A DNA stretch of 64,000 nucleotides from Paraburkholderia monticola (GCF_001580545.1 NZ_LRBG01000004.1:248001-312000), one strand, 5' to 3'; numbered from the stretch's first letter, positions 48,765 to 58,602 are shown. Notes: generated by a model not told the origin, from the sequence alone. Made by a program: numbers and translations.

Positions 48765-49662
48765 GGGGAAAACTCCCAGACTGCGCTTAGCTAGGTCGTC
48801 GGCAATCTTGCTGATGCCTTGCAATCTGATGTGGACAAAGCGTGGAATCTGGCGAAGTCGGGGACGGTGGAGTGAGGCGACGAGGGCGCTGCTTGTGTTT
48901 GTGTTCGCACCAAATGAAAGTGTTCCGCGACCTCTCGTAGAAGCCTTCCGCGGATGGAGTCAGCATCCCCTCAAAGCCTTTCTGGCCGGGGCGCGGAACG
49001 CTTTCACTGTGGCACTCAGATTCAGCAAAAAAAACCAAACGTCGCGACCCCTAGTGTAGACAGCAATCGCAGGGGCGAGTCGGCGCGGAACGCTTCTTCC
49101 CTTCTGGTATTGGCGCGCCACGGCTCATGCCGCGGATTCTCCAAAAGAAAGCGCTCGGGGCTTTCATTTCCAGTCGGAATGTTCCGTCTTTTCGTGAATC
49201 CGACGCCGTCGGGTTGCGGGCCGGCCATCAGCCGGTGGAGTTAAGCAACCCATGTCGCTTGTTACCAGCAATCACTGTTGCGTCAAGACTCGCCGGACAT
49301 TTTCGATTACGGTCGCGAACGCCGACCAGCGACTCGTGTCGCGATAATCAGTGCATACAGAAATAGCCGATAATCAGGCCCTTATTTTCGTTTTTTCCGA
49401 CCACGCCACCATCAATTTCTCGTCGCCACACTGCCACCGTATTACTTTTGTCGACGAAGGCGTTCCTTGGTTGATTTCCAGGCCCTGCTCCGACAATTCG
49501 GCCCGCGACATGCAAACTTGTTGATACCATTCCTTTTCAGCGAAATATTCACCCGCGGCCTTTGAAGCGCGTAACGGGCATGTCGACTGACGGGCGGAGC
49601 TTCCCTTGAGAGATGGAATGCTTCAAAAAGCCGTACAAAACTACAAGCAGAGGCAATAGGGC
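48765..49662. other. Gene-poor boundary between gyrB and the defence island
   Basis: About 900 bp in which I find no convincing gene. Short frames on both strands have no recognisable motifs or ribosome binding sites. A 14-bp direct repeat GGCGCGGAACGCTT is found at 48990-49003 and 49082-49095. The base composition changes here to the lower-GC type of the following genes, so the island edge probably lies in this stretch. Confidence 0.5.
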
Positions 49663-50544
49663 ATGGGTGTCGGGGAATGGTTTTCGGTGTTTTGTGGCTC
49701 GCTTCGAATCAATGGCGAGAAACGCACGTCACTCGCGAATCGGACCGCCCGCATCGTAGGTCGGCTCAATTCCGACCTACGCTGCCTGAATTCGGATACC
49801 TCGTACCGCTTCTACGTCGGGTCGTACGGTCGAAGCACGGCCATCCCCAGCGTGAGTGACGTTGACCTGTTGTATGAGCTGCCTTACGCGCTCTATGCAC
49901 GGTTTCACGGGCATGCCGGGAACGGGCAGTCTGCGTTGCTCGGGCTCATCAAGGATTCACTCCGCAGGACATACAACGTCTCGGACATGGCTGGCGACGG
50001 GCAGGTGGTGGTAATCAATTTCACCGACGGCGTGCGGTTTGAAGTCTTACCAGCCTTTGTCAACACCGACGGCAGTTATACGTTCGCTGATTCCAACAAT
50101 GGCGGGGCTTGGCGTATATGCAAGCCTAAGCACGAAATGGAGGCTTTCTCGGCGAGGAATGTGGCGTGCAACTACAACCTTGTCGAACTGAGCCGTATGG
50201 TTCGAGCTTGGCGTGACACGAACAACGTCTCGATGAGCGGCATGTTGATTGACACGCTCGCCTATCAGTTCTTGGGCACGTGGACGTACCGAGACAAGTC
50301 ATACGTGTACTACGACTGGATGACGCGCGACTTCTTCAACTATCTTGCGAATCTTGACAAGCAACAGACCTACTGGCTCGCCCCGGGTAGCGGCTCATAT
50401 GTCTACCGCAGCGACGTATTCCAGTACAAGGCCCGCTCTGCTGAACTGAGGGCACTCGAGGCACTTGAATACCAGCAAAGCAACCATGACTGGTCGGCAA
50501 GGCAAAAGTATCGGGAAATCTATGGAACAGCATTCCCCGCCTGA
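49663..50544 (+). CDS. CD-NTase (SMODS-type nucleotidyltransferase), CBASS-like
   Basis: A 293-residue predicted cyclic (oligo)nucleotide synthase. The catalytic motif is clear: GSYGRSTAIPSVSDVDLLYE (about residues 53-72) gives the GS and DxD, and a third acidic position is in VRFEVLPAF. This is the cGAS/DncV-like pattern; in CBASS such enzymes make a second messenger on phage infection. It overlaps the SLATT gene by 23 bp, so the pair makes a minimal CBASS-like unit. No ancillary E1/E2 or JAB genes are adjacent. GAGG precedes the ATG by 9 bases. Confidence 0.85.
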   Translation: MGVGEWFSVFCGSLRINGEKRTSLANRTARIVGRLNSDLRCLNSDTSYRFYVGSYGRSTAIPSVSDVDLLYELPYALYARFHGHAGNGQSALLGLIKDSLRRTYNVSDMAGDGQVVVINFTDGVRFEVLPAFVNTDGSYTFADSNNGGAWRICKPKHEMEAFSARNVACNYNLVELSRMVRAWRDTNNVSMSGMLIDTLAYQFLGTWTYRDKSYVYYDWMTRDFFNYLANLDKQQTYWLAPGSGSYVYRSDVFQYKARSAELRALEALEYQQSNHDWSARQKYREIYGTAFPA

Positions 50545-51109
50545 CGGCATGCGGGTTGAGCCAGCAGCGACGCTCGAAAGCCAACTGCGGGAGATGTACG
50601 CGCGCGCCGCTTACACGCATAAGACCCACGAGAAGATGGCAGACCGGTACATCACCCGATACAAGCGCATCAAGACAGCCGAGATTGTCCTGTCGGCCGT
50701 GACAACGAGCAGCTTGCTGCTGGCCGTCCTCGGAGACTCTCACACCGGGACAATTGTTGGCGCGGCACTTTCGACGGTATTGCTCGGATTCGCTCTTTAT
50801 TTCAAAGAGGCGAGTCTCGGGGAGCAAGCTCAGAAACACACCGTTGTTGCGTCGAAGCTATGGGGAATACGTGAGGCGCTACTGTCACTTTTGGTAGATA
50901 TGCGAGACGGACGCGCGGTCGATGAAATACGCCTTATACGGGACCGCTTGAACGAATCAATGGAAGAGATATACAAGGCTGCGCCACGCACAGACGGAAA
51001 GGCATATGGTGATGCGCAAAAGGCATTGAAACAATCTGAGGAGCTGTTCTTCACCGATGATGAACTTGACCGCATGCTGCCCAAGCAGTTGCGGACAAAG
51101 CGCTCTTGA
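50522..51109 (+). CDS. SLATT-domain two-TM effector
   Basis: A 195-residue membrane protein. A helical N-terminus (LESQLREMYARAAYTHKTHE) is followed by two adjacent hydrophobic helices (IVLSAVTTSSLLLAVLG and GTIVGAALSTVLLGFALYF, about residues 58-95) and a long charged C-terminal helix. This is the SLATT architecture (SMODS/SLOG-associating 2-TM effector), predicted to open pores in the inner membrane in response to the nucleotide signal. Start at 50522 is chosen within the upstream gene; 50486 and 50549 are alternatives. Confidence 0.82.
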   Translation: MEQHSPPDGMRVEPAATLESQLREMYARAAYTHKTHEKMADRYITRYKRIKTAEIVLSAVTTSSLLLAVLGDSHTGTIVGAALSTVLLGFALYFKEASLGEQAQKHTVVASKLWGIREALLSLLVDMRDGRAVDEIRLIRDRLNESMEEIYKAAPRTDGKAYGDAQKALKQSEELFFTDDELDRMLPKQLRTKRS

Positions 51110-51337
51110 ATCACGCTCGTCATTTTGCGAATGTCACGAGACTCACTGCCTTGACCAAACTAATGGGCCTTTGCCCTGACAGACTCATTGAAGGCCCGCT
51201 GAGATTTCTGGAGCTGGTGCAGCAGCTCTAACGGAATTTTAGCCCCAACTCGGTAATGGTTAAGGCAATCCAGAGCTGATACATAGACATCACTGGCTTC
51301 GGACGCGGCACATCGGGAATTAGAAAGCAGGACAACA
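51110..51337. other. Intergenic region with a protein-like remnant on the minus strand
   Basis: 228 bp between the CBASS-like pair and the SIR2 gene. On the minus strand a frame ending at 51160 reads plausibly as protein (SALDCLNHYRVGAKIPLELL), but its start would lie inside the SIR2 gene and I recognise no family. It may be a remnant. The plus strand should hold the SIR2 promoter. Confidence 0.35.
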
Positions 51338-54300
51338 ATGAAAACGTCAGAAAACAGGACGACCGACGCAACAACAGCTGACATCATCAACAGCATGCCT
51401 GGTGGGATACATCTGCGCACCATACGTGACGCGTTGAAACAAGGTCATGCCTCGGTGATGATTGGCTCTGGCTTTAGCCGGAATGCTGAAGGTGGAGCAA
51501 AGCTGCCCCTTTGGGGACCGTTGATGGACGCCCTGTTGGCGGACATGTATCCGGACAAAAATGAGCGCCGGAGGGCAAAAGACAGATTCGGAGGCACCAG
51601 CGGGATGTTGCGTTTGGCGGAAGAATATACTGCGATTGGGGACCGGGCGCGGCTGGATGCGCGGCTTCATGAATTGTTGCCCGATGCAGGTGTCGTCACA
51701 CCTGGTGAGCTTCACACAAAGCTTCTGTCTCTATACTGGACCGACGTCTTCACGACCAACTATGACACCCTGTTGGAGAGGACACTTGATTTGGACCGTA
51801 GTCGTCTAAACCCAAGCATCAAGCCTCGCTACCAGGTCGTCGTCGCAGCGTCCGATGTCCCGTATTCCAAGCGTGACGGACGACCCCGCATCATCAAGCT
51901 GCATGGCTCGCTGCGTTCAGGCACAAAGCTCATTGTTACCGAGGAAGATTACCGCAATTATCCTCGAGATTTTGCACCGTTCGTCAATACTGTTCAGCAG
52001 TCGATGCTCGAGAACGTTTTCGTGCTGATTGGCTTTTCAGGCGATGACGCGAACTTTTTAGCATGGACGGGATGGACCCGCGACCATCTCGGTGATAAAG
52101 CTCCACCTCTTTACTACATTACCTTCAGTCCAGTCTCCGAGGGACAGCGTCTACTCCTAGAAAAGCGAAAGATATTTCCAATCAGTATTCGGTCGCTCGG
52201 TATGCAGGGTAATGAAGTTGATTACGGAAGAGCGCTTAAGGTGCTGCTGGACTTCTGGCAGGAAGTGCCACCGGTTCGGCGCGCGGAGTGGCCTTTCCAT
52301 GTTGCCAACCAGCTCACGACAATGAAAGCTGGATTGACAGAGATGGTAGCGTGGCTGGAAACGGCGCAGCGCAATCGTGCGGATTACCCAGGCTGGATTG
52401 TCGCACCCGCTGATAATCGTACTCGTGCGGCGGACTCCGGCGCGCTCGCGTTCGCACTTCAAGCATATGAGAAGCTTCGCGAGAAAATGCCGCCTTGGCT
52501 TCGAGTGGTGTTTCTTGACGAAGTCGTGTGGCTAATGGACGTCGCGTTGAAACATCTCAGCCCGCAAATCGTCGCGTTTGTCACTGACGTGTTGTCGGAA
52601 TGCGATATGAGCGTTGGCGCCGAAATGCCCATTCCTGCGCTGCCCGCAGACGCTGAGCCATTGAAGGTTTCCGACGACATACTTTTAGCCAAAAGGGCAA
52701 ACCTCGCGCTCGCGATGCTGAGAGACGCTCGCGAAGACAATGAAGAAGGTCACTTTCTAAAGTGGGTCAACTGGCTCTCCCGATATGAATGCGAGAACCA
52801 TTCACTCGAACTTCAATGCGCCGTACTCCATGAGCGTATCTTGTTTTGCATCGAGCATCGAAGAAAGCAGGATGCAATCGACATGCTCAACAAGCTAGCC
52901 AGAATAGCCGTTCAAGCTGAAGACCCATACTGGCCCATCCGCGCAGGCGCTCTTTTAGGCGAGGTCGGAGTTATTCGTCGAGGGCTGGAGCTCGTTAAGC
53001 GCGGACTTCACACCATTCGCGACGCGATTCAATTCAAAGGTGACGATGCCTATCTTGTGTCTCGCGAACAATGGGCCGAGTGGTTACTCGGAGCGCTCAG
53101 CAACGCGGTTAGAATAGGCGACGAGAACAAGAAAACCCCCGCGGGTCTGAATCAGGCTCGCACTTGGTCTCCGGAGCCTGGTCTCCTCGCACGCATCAAT
53201 CAAGAAGAAACCGACAATCCAGAGAACGTCTCTCCGGAAAAATCAGTGCGAGACGAGAATGCGCGTGACAACATCGAACATCCGTACTTCATCATGGACG
53301 AAGTTCGGTACGATGTTCAGCTCGGAGATAGCGTACTCACCGCTAGCGTCATCGAGATTGATGCCAATAAGGTGCCCGCGAACCGGCGCATACCGTTGCT
53401 TCTACCTACGGCGCAAGCAGCTGCCATCAGCTACGTACGTCTGATTGAACGAGTCTCTCTGCCACCAGCGCTGGGAGAACTCATGTATGGCGCTAAGACC
53501 TTGGCGTCTTGCTTCCGAATTATGTCCCTGAATGGGGGGCAAGATGCAAGTTTGAGGATTCTTCTGCGCGCCAGCGCTCGTATCGGGCCCGGTTCTGCAG
53601 ATGTTTTGGACCTTGCCGCAATCTCAGCACTCAGTCGGGAAATTGCACTGACTCTATTTGAGCAATCTGTCGAGGTGATTAACTCTATCACGATAGATGC
53701 GCAATGGGATGCGGCAGCGTCTTCTGCTTTGAAGCAGCTCCTTGACTTGGCATCTCGGGTCGCTTTTCGGCTCGAACCACATCACGCCGTCATTCTGTGC
53801 GAGCTTGCATTTCAATTGCACGGTTCGGCAGCTCTTCAAGAGGATTTGCAGCTTCACCGGGCGTATGCCAATTTCTTCGAGCGAGCAATACGACTGCTCC
53901 CTCGGTCCGACCATGCCAGTTTCGTGCCGCGCCTTCTTGCCCTGTCTACTAGCAAGGTGAAGCTCCTGGCCCGACAGCTATGGCCCGATGCAATATACTT
54001 CGCGGGAAGCCCCGGCTCGGTCAACAAAGTTGGCGACGAGCTAACAAGCGTTGCAAATCAAATCCTTGACGACTTTGAGCAGCTAGCATCGGGGGGCTCC
54101 CCTTCGGAGAGGTCGCAATGTGCGCGGGCCTTGACGTGGCTGCTTCATGCTGATGCGCTGACGACCGAGCAGAAGCGGCGCTTTGCTGCGCAAATATGGC
54201 ACAACGTCCCTATGGGCGGAATCCCCCGATTCGAAGCCCTACCGTCTAGCACTTTCGTTGTGTGGCCGCATCTCTCCGACCGTCTGGAGCCGCACGAGTC

Positions 54301-55240
54301 CTTCAAGCAGTGGCTTGAAAAACTGGACTTTCCGAATATGGAAGGTCTCCATGATTTTATGGGTGAGAAGAAGAAGTTTGTCTTGACTCCCGATGATACG
54401 CTACTGGGCGCCCTCGTAATGAGCGCGCGAATCCAGGAGAAAATCGACTGGACAGAAGACGAACTGCTGCCGTATATCGAGAAAATGCGCGGCTGGTGGG
54501 CAACCGAAGGCGTCGAACTAGTCGCTAGGGCCCTCGCTGGTTCTGACGACACTACAGGCCTACTCGTGAGCGCGCGCCTACGTGCAATCGTCGCCGTTTG
54601 CCACGACGTATTCGCAAAAGTCCTCACGCTCGAGACTGTTAAAATTCACGGACTCGGCGACTGGTTCGAGGAGCTTTGGAGCGCGGGGCTCACCATCAAC
54701 TCGCCGCAAATACCATTGCTCTTCGCCTGCCTGCGATGGTGGCCCGAAAGGTCCGACCAGGTCATTACCCAAGCCATTGCAACCATCGAAAGTAGCGCAA
54801 ACGATGCCGCAACAGGAGACGCCTTGCGTGTAACGTCGCACTGGGTGGCTACACATCGAACGCCAACCGTCGGGACACGCCGATTTGTGAGCTACCTGCT
54901 AGATGGGCTTCGTGGTGGTCAGGATTTTCTTGTCGAGCAGAAGCTTCTCGTTCTCGAACAGTTGCTAGAAGCACAGACGGGTACCAGGCATTTGCAAGAG
55001 CATCGGCACGCCCTCGCCAGTAGACTCTGCGACCTCATGCACGACCTGCAAAGCGGCGCGGCGCTCCGCTCGGGCCGTGTGAATTATTTCGCCGCGCCGC
55101 TATTGCGCGTGGCTGTCGCAAAAACGCTTGCGGCCATGGGTAAGAATTTGAATGGTTGTGCGCGTGAGCTCACCTGGAAATCCGCGATAGCGCTCGCACG
55201 AAGTGATTCCCTCCTTCTTGTTAGGAACTGCGTACTATGA
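51338..55240 (+). CDS. Large SIR2-domain defence protein (DSR-like NADase)
   Basis: A 1300-residue protein. N-terminal SIR2 domain (about residues 30-290): MIGSGFSRNA (NAD-binding Gly-rich loop), VFTTNYDTLLE (Asn), IIKLHGSL (catalytic His) and LIGFSGDDANFLAW. The remaining about 1000 residues are helical, probably repeat-like, without another catalytic motif. Defence-associated sirtuins of this layout deplete NAD during phage infection and stop growth; this one is longer than DSR1/DSR2 as I know them. AGGA lies 7 bases before the ATG. A tiny ORF overlaps its stop codon. Confidence 0.85.
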   Translation: MKTSENRTTDATTADIINSMPGGIHLRTIRDALKQGHASVMIGSGFSRNAEGGAKLPLWGPLMDALLADMYPDKNERRRAKDRFGGTSGMLRLAEEYTAIGDRARLDARLHELLPDAGVVTPGELHTKLLSLYWTDVFTTNYDTLLERTLDLDRSRLNPSIKPRYQVVVAASDVPYSKRDGRPRIIKLHGSLRSGTKLIVTEEDYRNYPRDFAPFVNTVQQSMLENVFVLIGFSGDDANFLAWTGWTRDHLGDKAPPLYYITFSPVSEGQRLLLEKRKIFPISIRSLGMQGNEVDYGRALKVLLDFWQEVPPVRRAEWPFHVANQLTTMKAGLTEMVAWLETAQRNRADYPGWIVAPADNRTRAADSGALAFALQAYEKLREKMPPWLRVVFLDEVVWLMDVALKHLSPQIVAFVTDVLSECDMSVGAEMPIPALPADAEPLKVSDDILLAKRANLALAMLRDAREDNEEGHFLKWVNWLSRYECENHSLELQCAVLHERILFCIEHRRKQDAIDMLNKLARIAVQAEDPYWPIRAGALLGEVGVIRRGLELVKRGLHTIRDAIQFKGDDAYLVSREQWAEWLLGALSNAVRIGDENKKTPAGLNQARTWSPEPGLLARINQEETDNPENVSPEKSVRDENARDNIEHPYFIMDEVRYDVQLGDSVLTASVIEIDANKVPANRRIPLLLPTAQAAAISYVRLIERVSLPPALGELMYGAKTLASCFRIMSLNGGQDASLRILLRASARIGPGSADVLDLAAISALSREIALTLFEQSVEVINSITIDAQWDAAASSALKQLLDLASRVAFRLEPHHAVILCELAFQLHGSAALQEDLQLHRAYANFFERAIRLLPRSDHASFVPRLLALSTSKVKLLARQLWPDAIYFAGSPGSVNKVGDELTSVANQILDDFEQLASGGSPSERSQCARALTWLLHADALTTEQKRRFAAQIWHNVPMGGIPRFEALPSSTFVVWPHLSDRLEPHESFKQWLEKLDFPNMEGLHDFMGEKKKFVLTPDDTLLGALVMSARIQEKIDWTEDELLPYIEKMRGWWATEGVELVARALAGSDDTTGLLVSARLRAIVAVCHDVFAKVLTLETVKIHGLGDWFEELWSAGLTINSPQIPLLFACLRWWPERSDQVITQAIATIESSANDAATGDALRVTSHWVATHRTPTVGTRRFVSYLLDGLRGGQDFLVEQKLLVLEQLLEAQTGTRHLQEHRHALASRLCDLMHDLQSGAALRSGRVNYFAAPLLRVAVAKTLAAMGKNLNGCARELTWKSAIALARSDSLLLVRNCVL

Positions 55241-55374
55241 CGCGCTACAAGGCAGCCCGAATGATTGAACGCATCGAAAGGCCGCACATGAAGCGAATGC
55301 CAGACCACGACCAGCAGAAGCTAGACGAATTCTTCGCGCTTTGTCGCCACTACGAGGGCTCCTACGCCTGCTGA
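55237..55374 (+). CDS. Small ORF overlapping the SIR2 gene stop
   Basis: A 45-residue ORF (MTRYKAARMIERIERPHMKR then a second half with DHDQQKLDEFFALCRHYEG) starting in an ATGA overlap with the SIR2 gene. This coupling is the same as between genuine genes in the island. The product is basic at the N-terminus and has two Cys. I recognise no family. It could be a companion or inhibitor, or a chance ORF. Confidence 0.45.
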   Translation: MTRYKAARMIERIERPHMKRMPDHDQQKLDEFFALCRHYEGSYAC

Positions 55375-55527
55375 TGAGTAACTCAGAACGCGGATGAATG
55401 CATCTGCCAACTTCACGACAGTGATTTACCTGCTGACAGCTCGGTGCGCACGTTGAGCTCGCCGACTTCGAGAACGCAGCGGTCCGTTTGCGGCTGTGCG
55501 CTAGTGAGCGGCTCCATGCTTCGGCGC

Positions 55528-56574
55528 TTAAGTTTGTGGTGTGACAGGTGCGGACAGAAATGCTGCCAGTTCACGAAGCAGCGTTTCGATTGTCTCCCGT
55601 GACTGGCGCCATTGGTCAGGCTTGCGGTGCATTTCAGCTAAGTAGATGTATGGCCCGTCCGACAAAGCTCGCGTCACGCGAGAGAGTGTTCGTGACGCTT
55701 TTCCATTAACTAAGACGCGAAGCGAGGCTGCTCCTTGGCCGACTTGCACCATGCGGTGAAGCGCTGAGGTCAGAAGCTTCTGGTCGACGGGGGCTTGGCT
55801 GTTTGTGGCGAGGACGGTCTCTGAGGCGTCTAAGAACTCCCCGACGTTGAGAGCAAACTCGACAAAGGTCTTCGCGGCGAGGTTTCGAACGCCCTCAACC
55901 TTAAGCTTTGCAGCCTCGAGGCAGTTGGTCACGCGGCTCAATTCGCGGGTCGCATCGGCAATGAAAGTTGTTGCGTCGTAAGTCGTCGAAAGGGAGTCTC
56001 CAGTTGAGAATTTGATAGGAAATTCTCCAGCAAGGGCTCGCGGTAGTGCAATGGAACACAACTCAAAGACGACCGCGAGCAAGTCTAGGAACGATTCGCG
56101 GTCGGCCCCTTTGGGTGGCCTTGGGGAGTAGTCATTTAGGATGAAAAAATCATGCATCTCCCGCTGCAGTTGATTCGCCTTTTGCGTAAGTGAGATGAGT
56201 TCGCGTCGCTGTATCTCGCTCTTCGCACTGCCAAGAAGCTCCTGCATATTGGTCAGCGTAATGTTTGTGTGTTCAGCGACGCGAATGGCGCCCGCTTGAA
56301 ATCCTGACTCAGAGAGGAGAAAGGCCCGGTCTGCACCTATATCAGACGCAATTTGGGCGAGCGCCAGAACCTTTTCTTTCGGTATTGCGGTGTTCCAAAG
56401 CTTGCACTCAACGACCCACGTGATGGCTACACCAGCAAAAGTGGCCCGAGCGAGGACATCGACCACGTGAAGACCCCGTGCTCCGACCGCCTCTTTTTCG
56501 ACCTCAACTGTGCAGCCAAGCGATACGAATAGTTCAGCGACCTCTTGTTGATAGGTCTGCCATGCTGCAGTCAT
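55528..56574 (-). CDS. Mrr-like restriction endonuclease-domain protein
   Basis: A 348-residue protein with an N-terminal Mrr/PD-(D/E)XK-type domain: YQQEVAELFVSLGCTVEVE, then the catalytic Asp in HVVDVLA and ExK in WVVECKLWN, then IASDIGADRAFLLSESGFQAGA. The C-terminal two thirds is helical and unfamiliar. It may cut modified or invading DNA. The start MTAAWQTYQQ at 56574 has AGGAGA upstream; the open frame extends 56 codons further without support. It is divergent from the dGTPase. Confidence 0.78.
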   Translation of the reverse strand: MTAAWQTYQQEVAELFVSLGCTVEVEKEAVGARGLHVVDVLARATFAGVAITWVVECKLWNTAIPKEKVLALAQIASDIGADRAFLLSESGFQAGAIRVAEHTNITLTNMQELLGSAKSEIQRRELISLTQKANQLQREMHDFFILNDYSPRPPKGADRESFLDLLAVVFELCSIALPRALAGEFPIKFSTGDSLSTTYDATTFIADATRELSRVTNCLEAAKLKVEGVRNLAAKTFVEFALNVGEFLDASETVLATNSQAPVDQKLLTSALHRMVQVGQGAASLRVLVNGKASRTLSRVTRALSDGPYIYLAEMHRKPDQWRQSRETIETLLRELAAFLSAPVTPQT

Positions 56575-57047
56575 ACAGTCTCCTGAAGCGGCCAGATGGA
56601 AACATCCGGTTGCGGCGCTGTGCATGTCTGTAGTCCGAGTGCACCTCGGCGCTTCTTTCGAATACCCCGCGTGCAACATGCAAAACGCATCATATATTTG
56701 CACCAGCGCGGAAAAATTGTCAAAAACTCGAGCCGATAACAATTGTGCCGAGGAGCCTTGCTATTATCATCTGCGATAGCTTATAGCCGGGCACGATTTT
56801 TCAGGCCCGTGGGTCACAAATCCGTCGAACATCCTGTGGATACGATGATTGTCGCAACAGCTTGGCGCCTGTTCCACCGCCTGTCTGCGTCTATACTCGC
56901 CAGCTATAAAGCTTACTGGCTTCATTGCCGAAAAGATGAAGGCCCGATTTGCGCGTTGAGCGAACGCGGGTAGCGCAATGATTGAGTGGAATCGCTCGTA
57001 AGCGATGAGCTATCGCGAGAAAGATAAAAACAGGAAAAGGAGATGCT
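56575..57047. promoter_or_regulatory. Divergent promoter region, Mrr-like gene and dGTPase
   Basis: 473 bp without a gene. An AT-richer core (about 56690-56770) contains TTGTCA (56717) and TATTAT (56762) boxes and a palindromic ACAATTGT. No clear operator is recognised. The right end carries the strong ribosome binding site of the dGTPase gene. Confidence 0.4.
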
Positions 57048-58406
57048 GTGGCAGGTATGGATTGGGTCAAGCTGCTTTCCGCACAAAGACTCGGAGTGGA
57101 CAAGAAGTCTGGAAAAGGGAAGGACATTCGGAGCGAATTTGTCCGCGATTACGACCGATTGATTTTCTCGTCGGCATTTCGACGGCTACAAGATAAAACG
57201 CAGGTTTTCCCGTTAGCGAAAAGCGACTATGTTCGAACTCGCCTGACACACAGTTTGGAGGTCGCTTCTGTCGGGCGGTCGCTTGGAACGCTTGCAGCCG
57301 CGGAAATCGGTAAGTCGGAGAGACGTGCTGCAAAGGTCAACCCGCAGGATATCGGAGTTATCGTCTCTGCAGCATGCCTCGCACATGACATCGGAAACCC
57401 GCCGTTTGGGCACGCCGGAGAATCGGCGATTCAAGAATGGTTCGCCAATGAGCACGAAGGTGGGAGGCGTCTGGCGTCGTGGAAGATGAGTCCTTCACAG
57501 AACCACGACTTCCGGATGTTTGAAGGCAATGCTCAAGGCTTCAGAACGATTTGTCATACGCAGATTCCCGAGCAGAAGGGGGGCATGCAACTAACTTGTG
57601 CAACCCTCGCGACGTTCACCAAGTATCCACGCGAATCAAGCGTTCCAGACCGGCAACGCTCGGGCATAAGCGGGAAGAAGTTTGGCTTTATGCATTCTGA
57701 GAGAGACTTGTTCGCCGAGGTGGCTGACGAGGTCGGACTACTCAGGAAGCCTGGAAAGGGCGCTGCATGGTATCGCCATCCCTTAGCTTTCTTGGTTGAA
57801 GCCGCAGACGACATCTGTTATCACATCATGGATATTGAAGACGGCTTCCGCGCCGGCATGGTGTCATTTGATGAGCTGCGCGACTTGCATAAACCGTGGA
57901 TTGACGACGCGATTGAAACGCGCTTGGCGCAGGTACACGACAAACATCGACAAGCTGAGTACCTGCGTGCCCGTACGATTGGTAAGCTCATCCATGAGTT
58001 CGTTTCTGTTTTTGGAAAGAAACTCGATGGCATCATGACAGGCGCGTTTGACGACGAGCTTGCTTCACATATCGACGGGGCTGACGCGTTCAAACAGTTC
58101 AAGAAGGTTGGCCGGGCGAAGGTCTACAACAGTAGGCCGGTTGTCGAGGTGGAAGCCTGTGGCTTCGAAGTTATTGGTGGTCTTCTTTCCGCGTTTGTTG
58201 GAGCGATGGATGACCTGGCCGAAAAGAAAGGGGCAGCGTCCGTGCGGTCGAAGACACTCCTACGCCTCACTTCATTCGACACAGACACCTTGGCTTCGGC
58301 TTCAAATTACGAGCGTGCGGTGCATGCGACTGACTTTCTGTCGGGGATGACAGACTCGTACGCAGTCACCCTGTATCAAAGGATTCGCGGCATCGAACTC
58401 CCATAA
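57048..58406 (+). CDS. dGTPase (deoxyguanosine triphosphate triphosphohydrolase)
   Basis: A 452-residue HD-domain enzyme. RDYDRLIFSSAFRRLQDKTQ is the family start, TRLTHSLEVASVGR gives the first metal His, ACLAHDIGNPPFGHAGE the HD pair, and HPLAFLVEAADDICYHIMD the last Asp. It cleaves dGTP to deoxyguanosine and triphosphate, and such enzymes are known to defend against phage by dNTP depletion. GTG 57048 is preferred because AAGGAG precedes it; ATG 57057 is an alternative. It lies 196 bp before the QueC-containing operon and on the same strand. Confidence 0.9.
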   Translation: MAGMDWVKLLSAQRLGVDKKSGKGKDIRSEFVRDYDRLIFSSAFRRLQDKTQVFPLAKSDYVRTRLTHSLEVASVGRSLGTLAAAEIGKSERRAAKVNPQDIGVIVSAACLAHDIGNPPFGHAGESAIQEWFANEHEGGRRLASWKMSPSQNHDFRMFEGNAQGFRTICHTQIPEQKGGMQLTCATLATFTKYPRESSVPDRQRSGISGKKFGFMHSERDLFAEVADEVGLLRKPGKGAAWYRHPLAFLVEAADDICYHIMDIEDGFRAGMVSFDELRDLHKPWIDDAIETRLAQVHDKHRQAEYLRARTIGKLIHEFVSVFGKKLDGIMTGAFDDELASHIDGADAFKQFKKVGRAKVYNSRPVVEVEACGFEVIGGLLSAFVGAMDDLAEKKGAASVRSKTLLRLTSFDTDTLASASNYERAVHATDFLSGMTDSYAVTLYQRIRGIELP

Positions 58407-58454
58407 TCACGTGCTCCTGCGACCAAGGTCCACCACCCGATGCTATCGGGCAAA

Positions 58455-58487
58455 GTCAAATGACCCACCCCAAAACTTTCATTTGAC
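58455..58487. promoter_or_regulatory. Inverted repeat before the QueC-type operon, candidate operator
   Basis: Perfect 9-bp inverted repeat GTCAAATGA-N15-TCATTTGAC. Its right arm overlaps a possible -35 box (TTGACG, 58484), with TAAAAT at 58505-58510 as possible -10, although the spacing of 15 is short. No T-run follows, so a terminator role is less likely. Confidence 0.5.
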
Positions 58488-58602
58488 GAATGGCGTCTGC
58501 TCATTAAAATGTGCATTCCGAGTGAATCTTAGCGATGTCCTTACTGCGAGCAATCGTTTCGGGCACGTAAAACTCAACAAATAGAACAGTCCGGGAGTCC
58601 AT

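Noticed and set aside
48748-49366. Several short frames after gyrB
   Set aside because: Frames overlap on both strands without ribosome binding sites or recognisable motifs; treated as a gene-poor boundary.
51160-51423. Minus-strand frame of 87 codons before the SIR2 gene
   Set aside because: The C-terminal half looks protein-like, but the start lies antisense inside the SIR2 gene and no family is recognised; kept only as a possible remnant.
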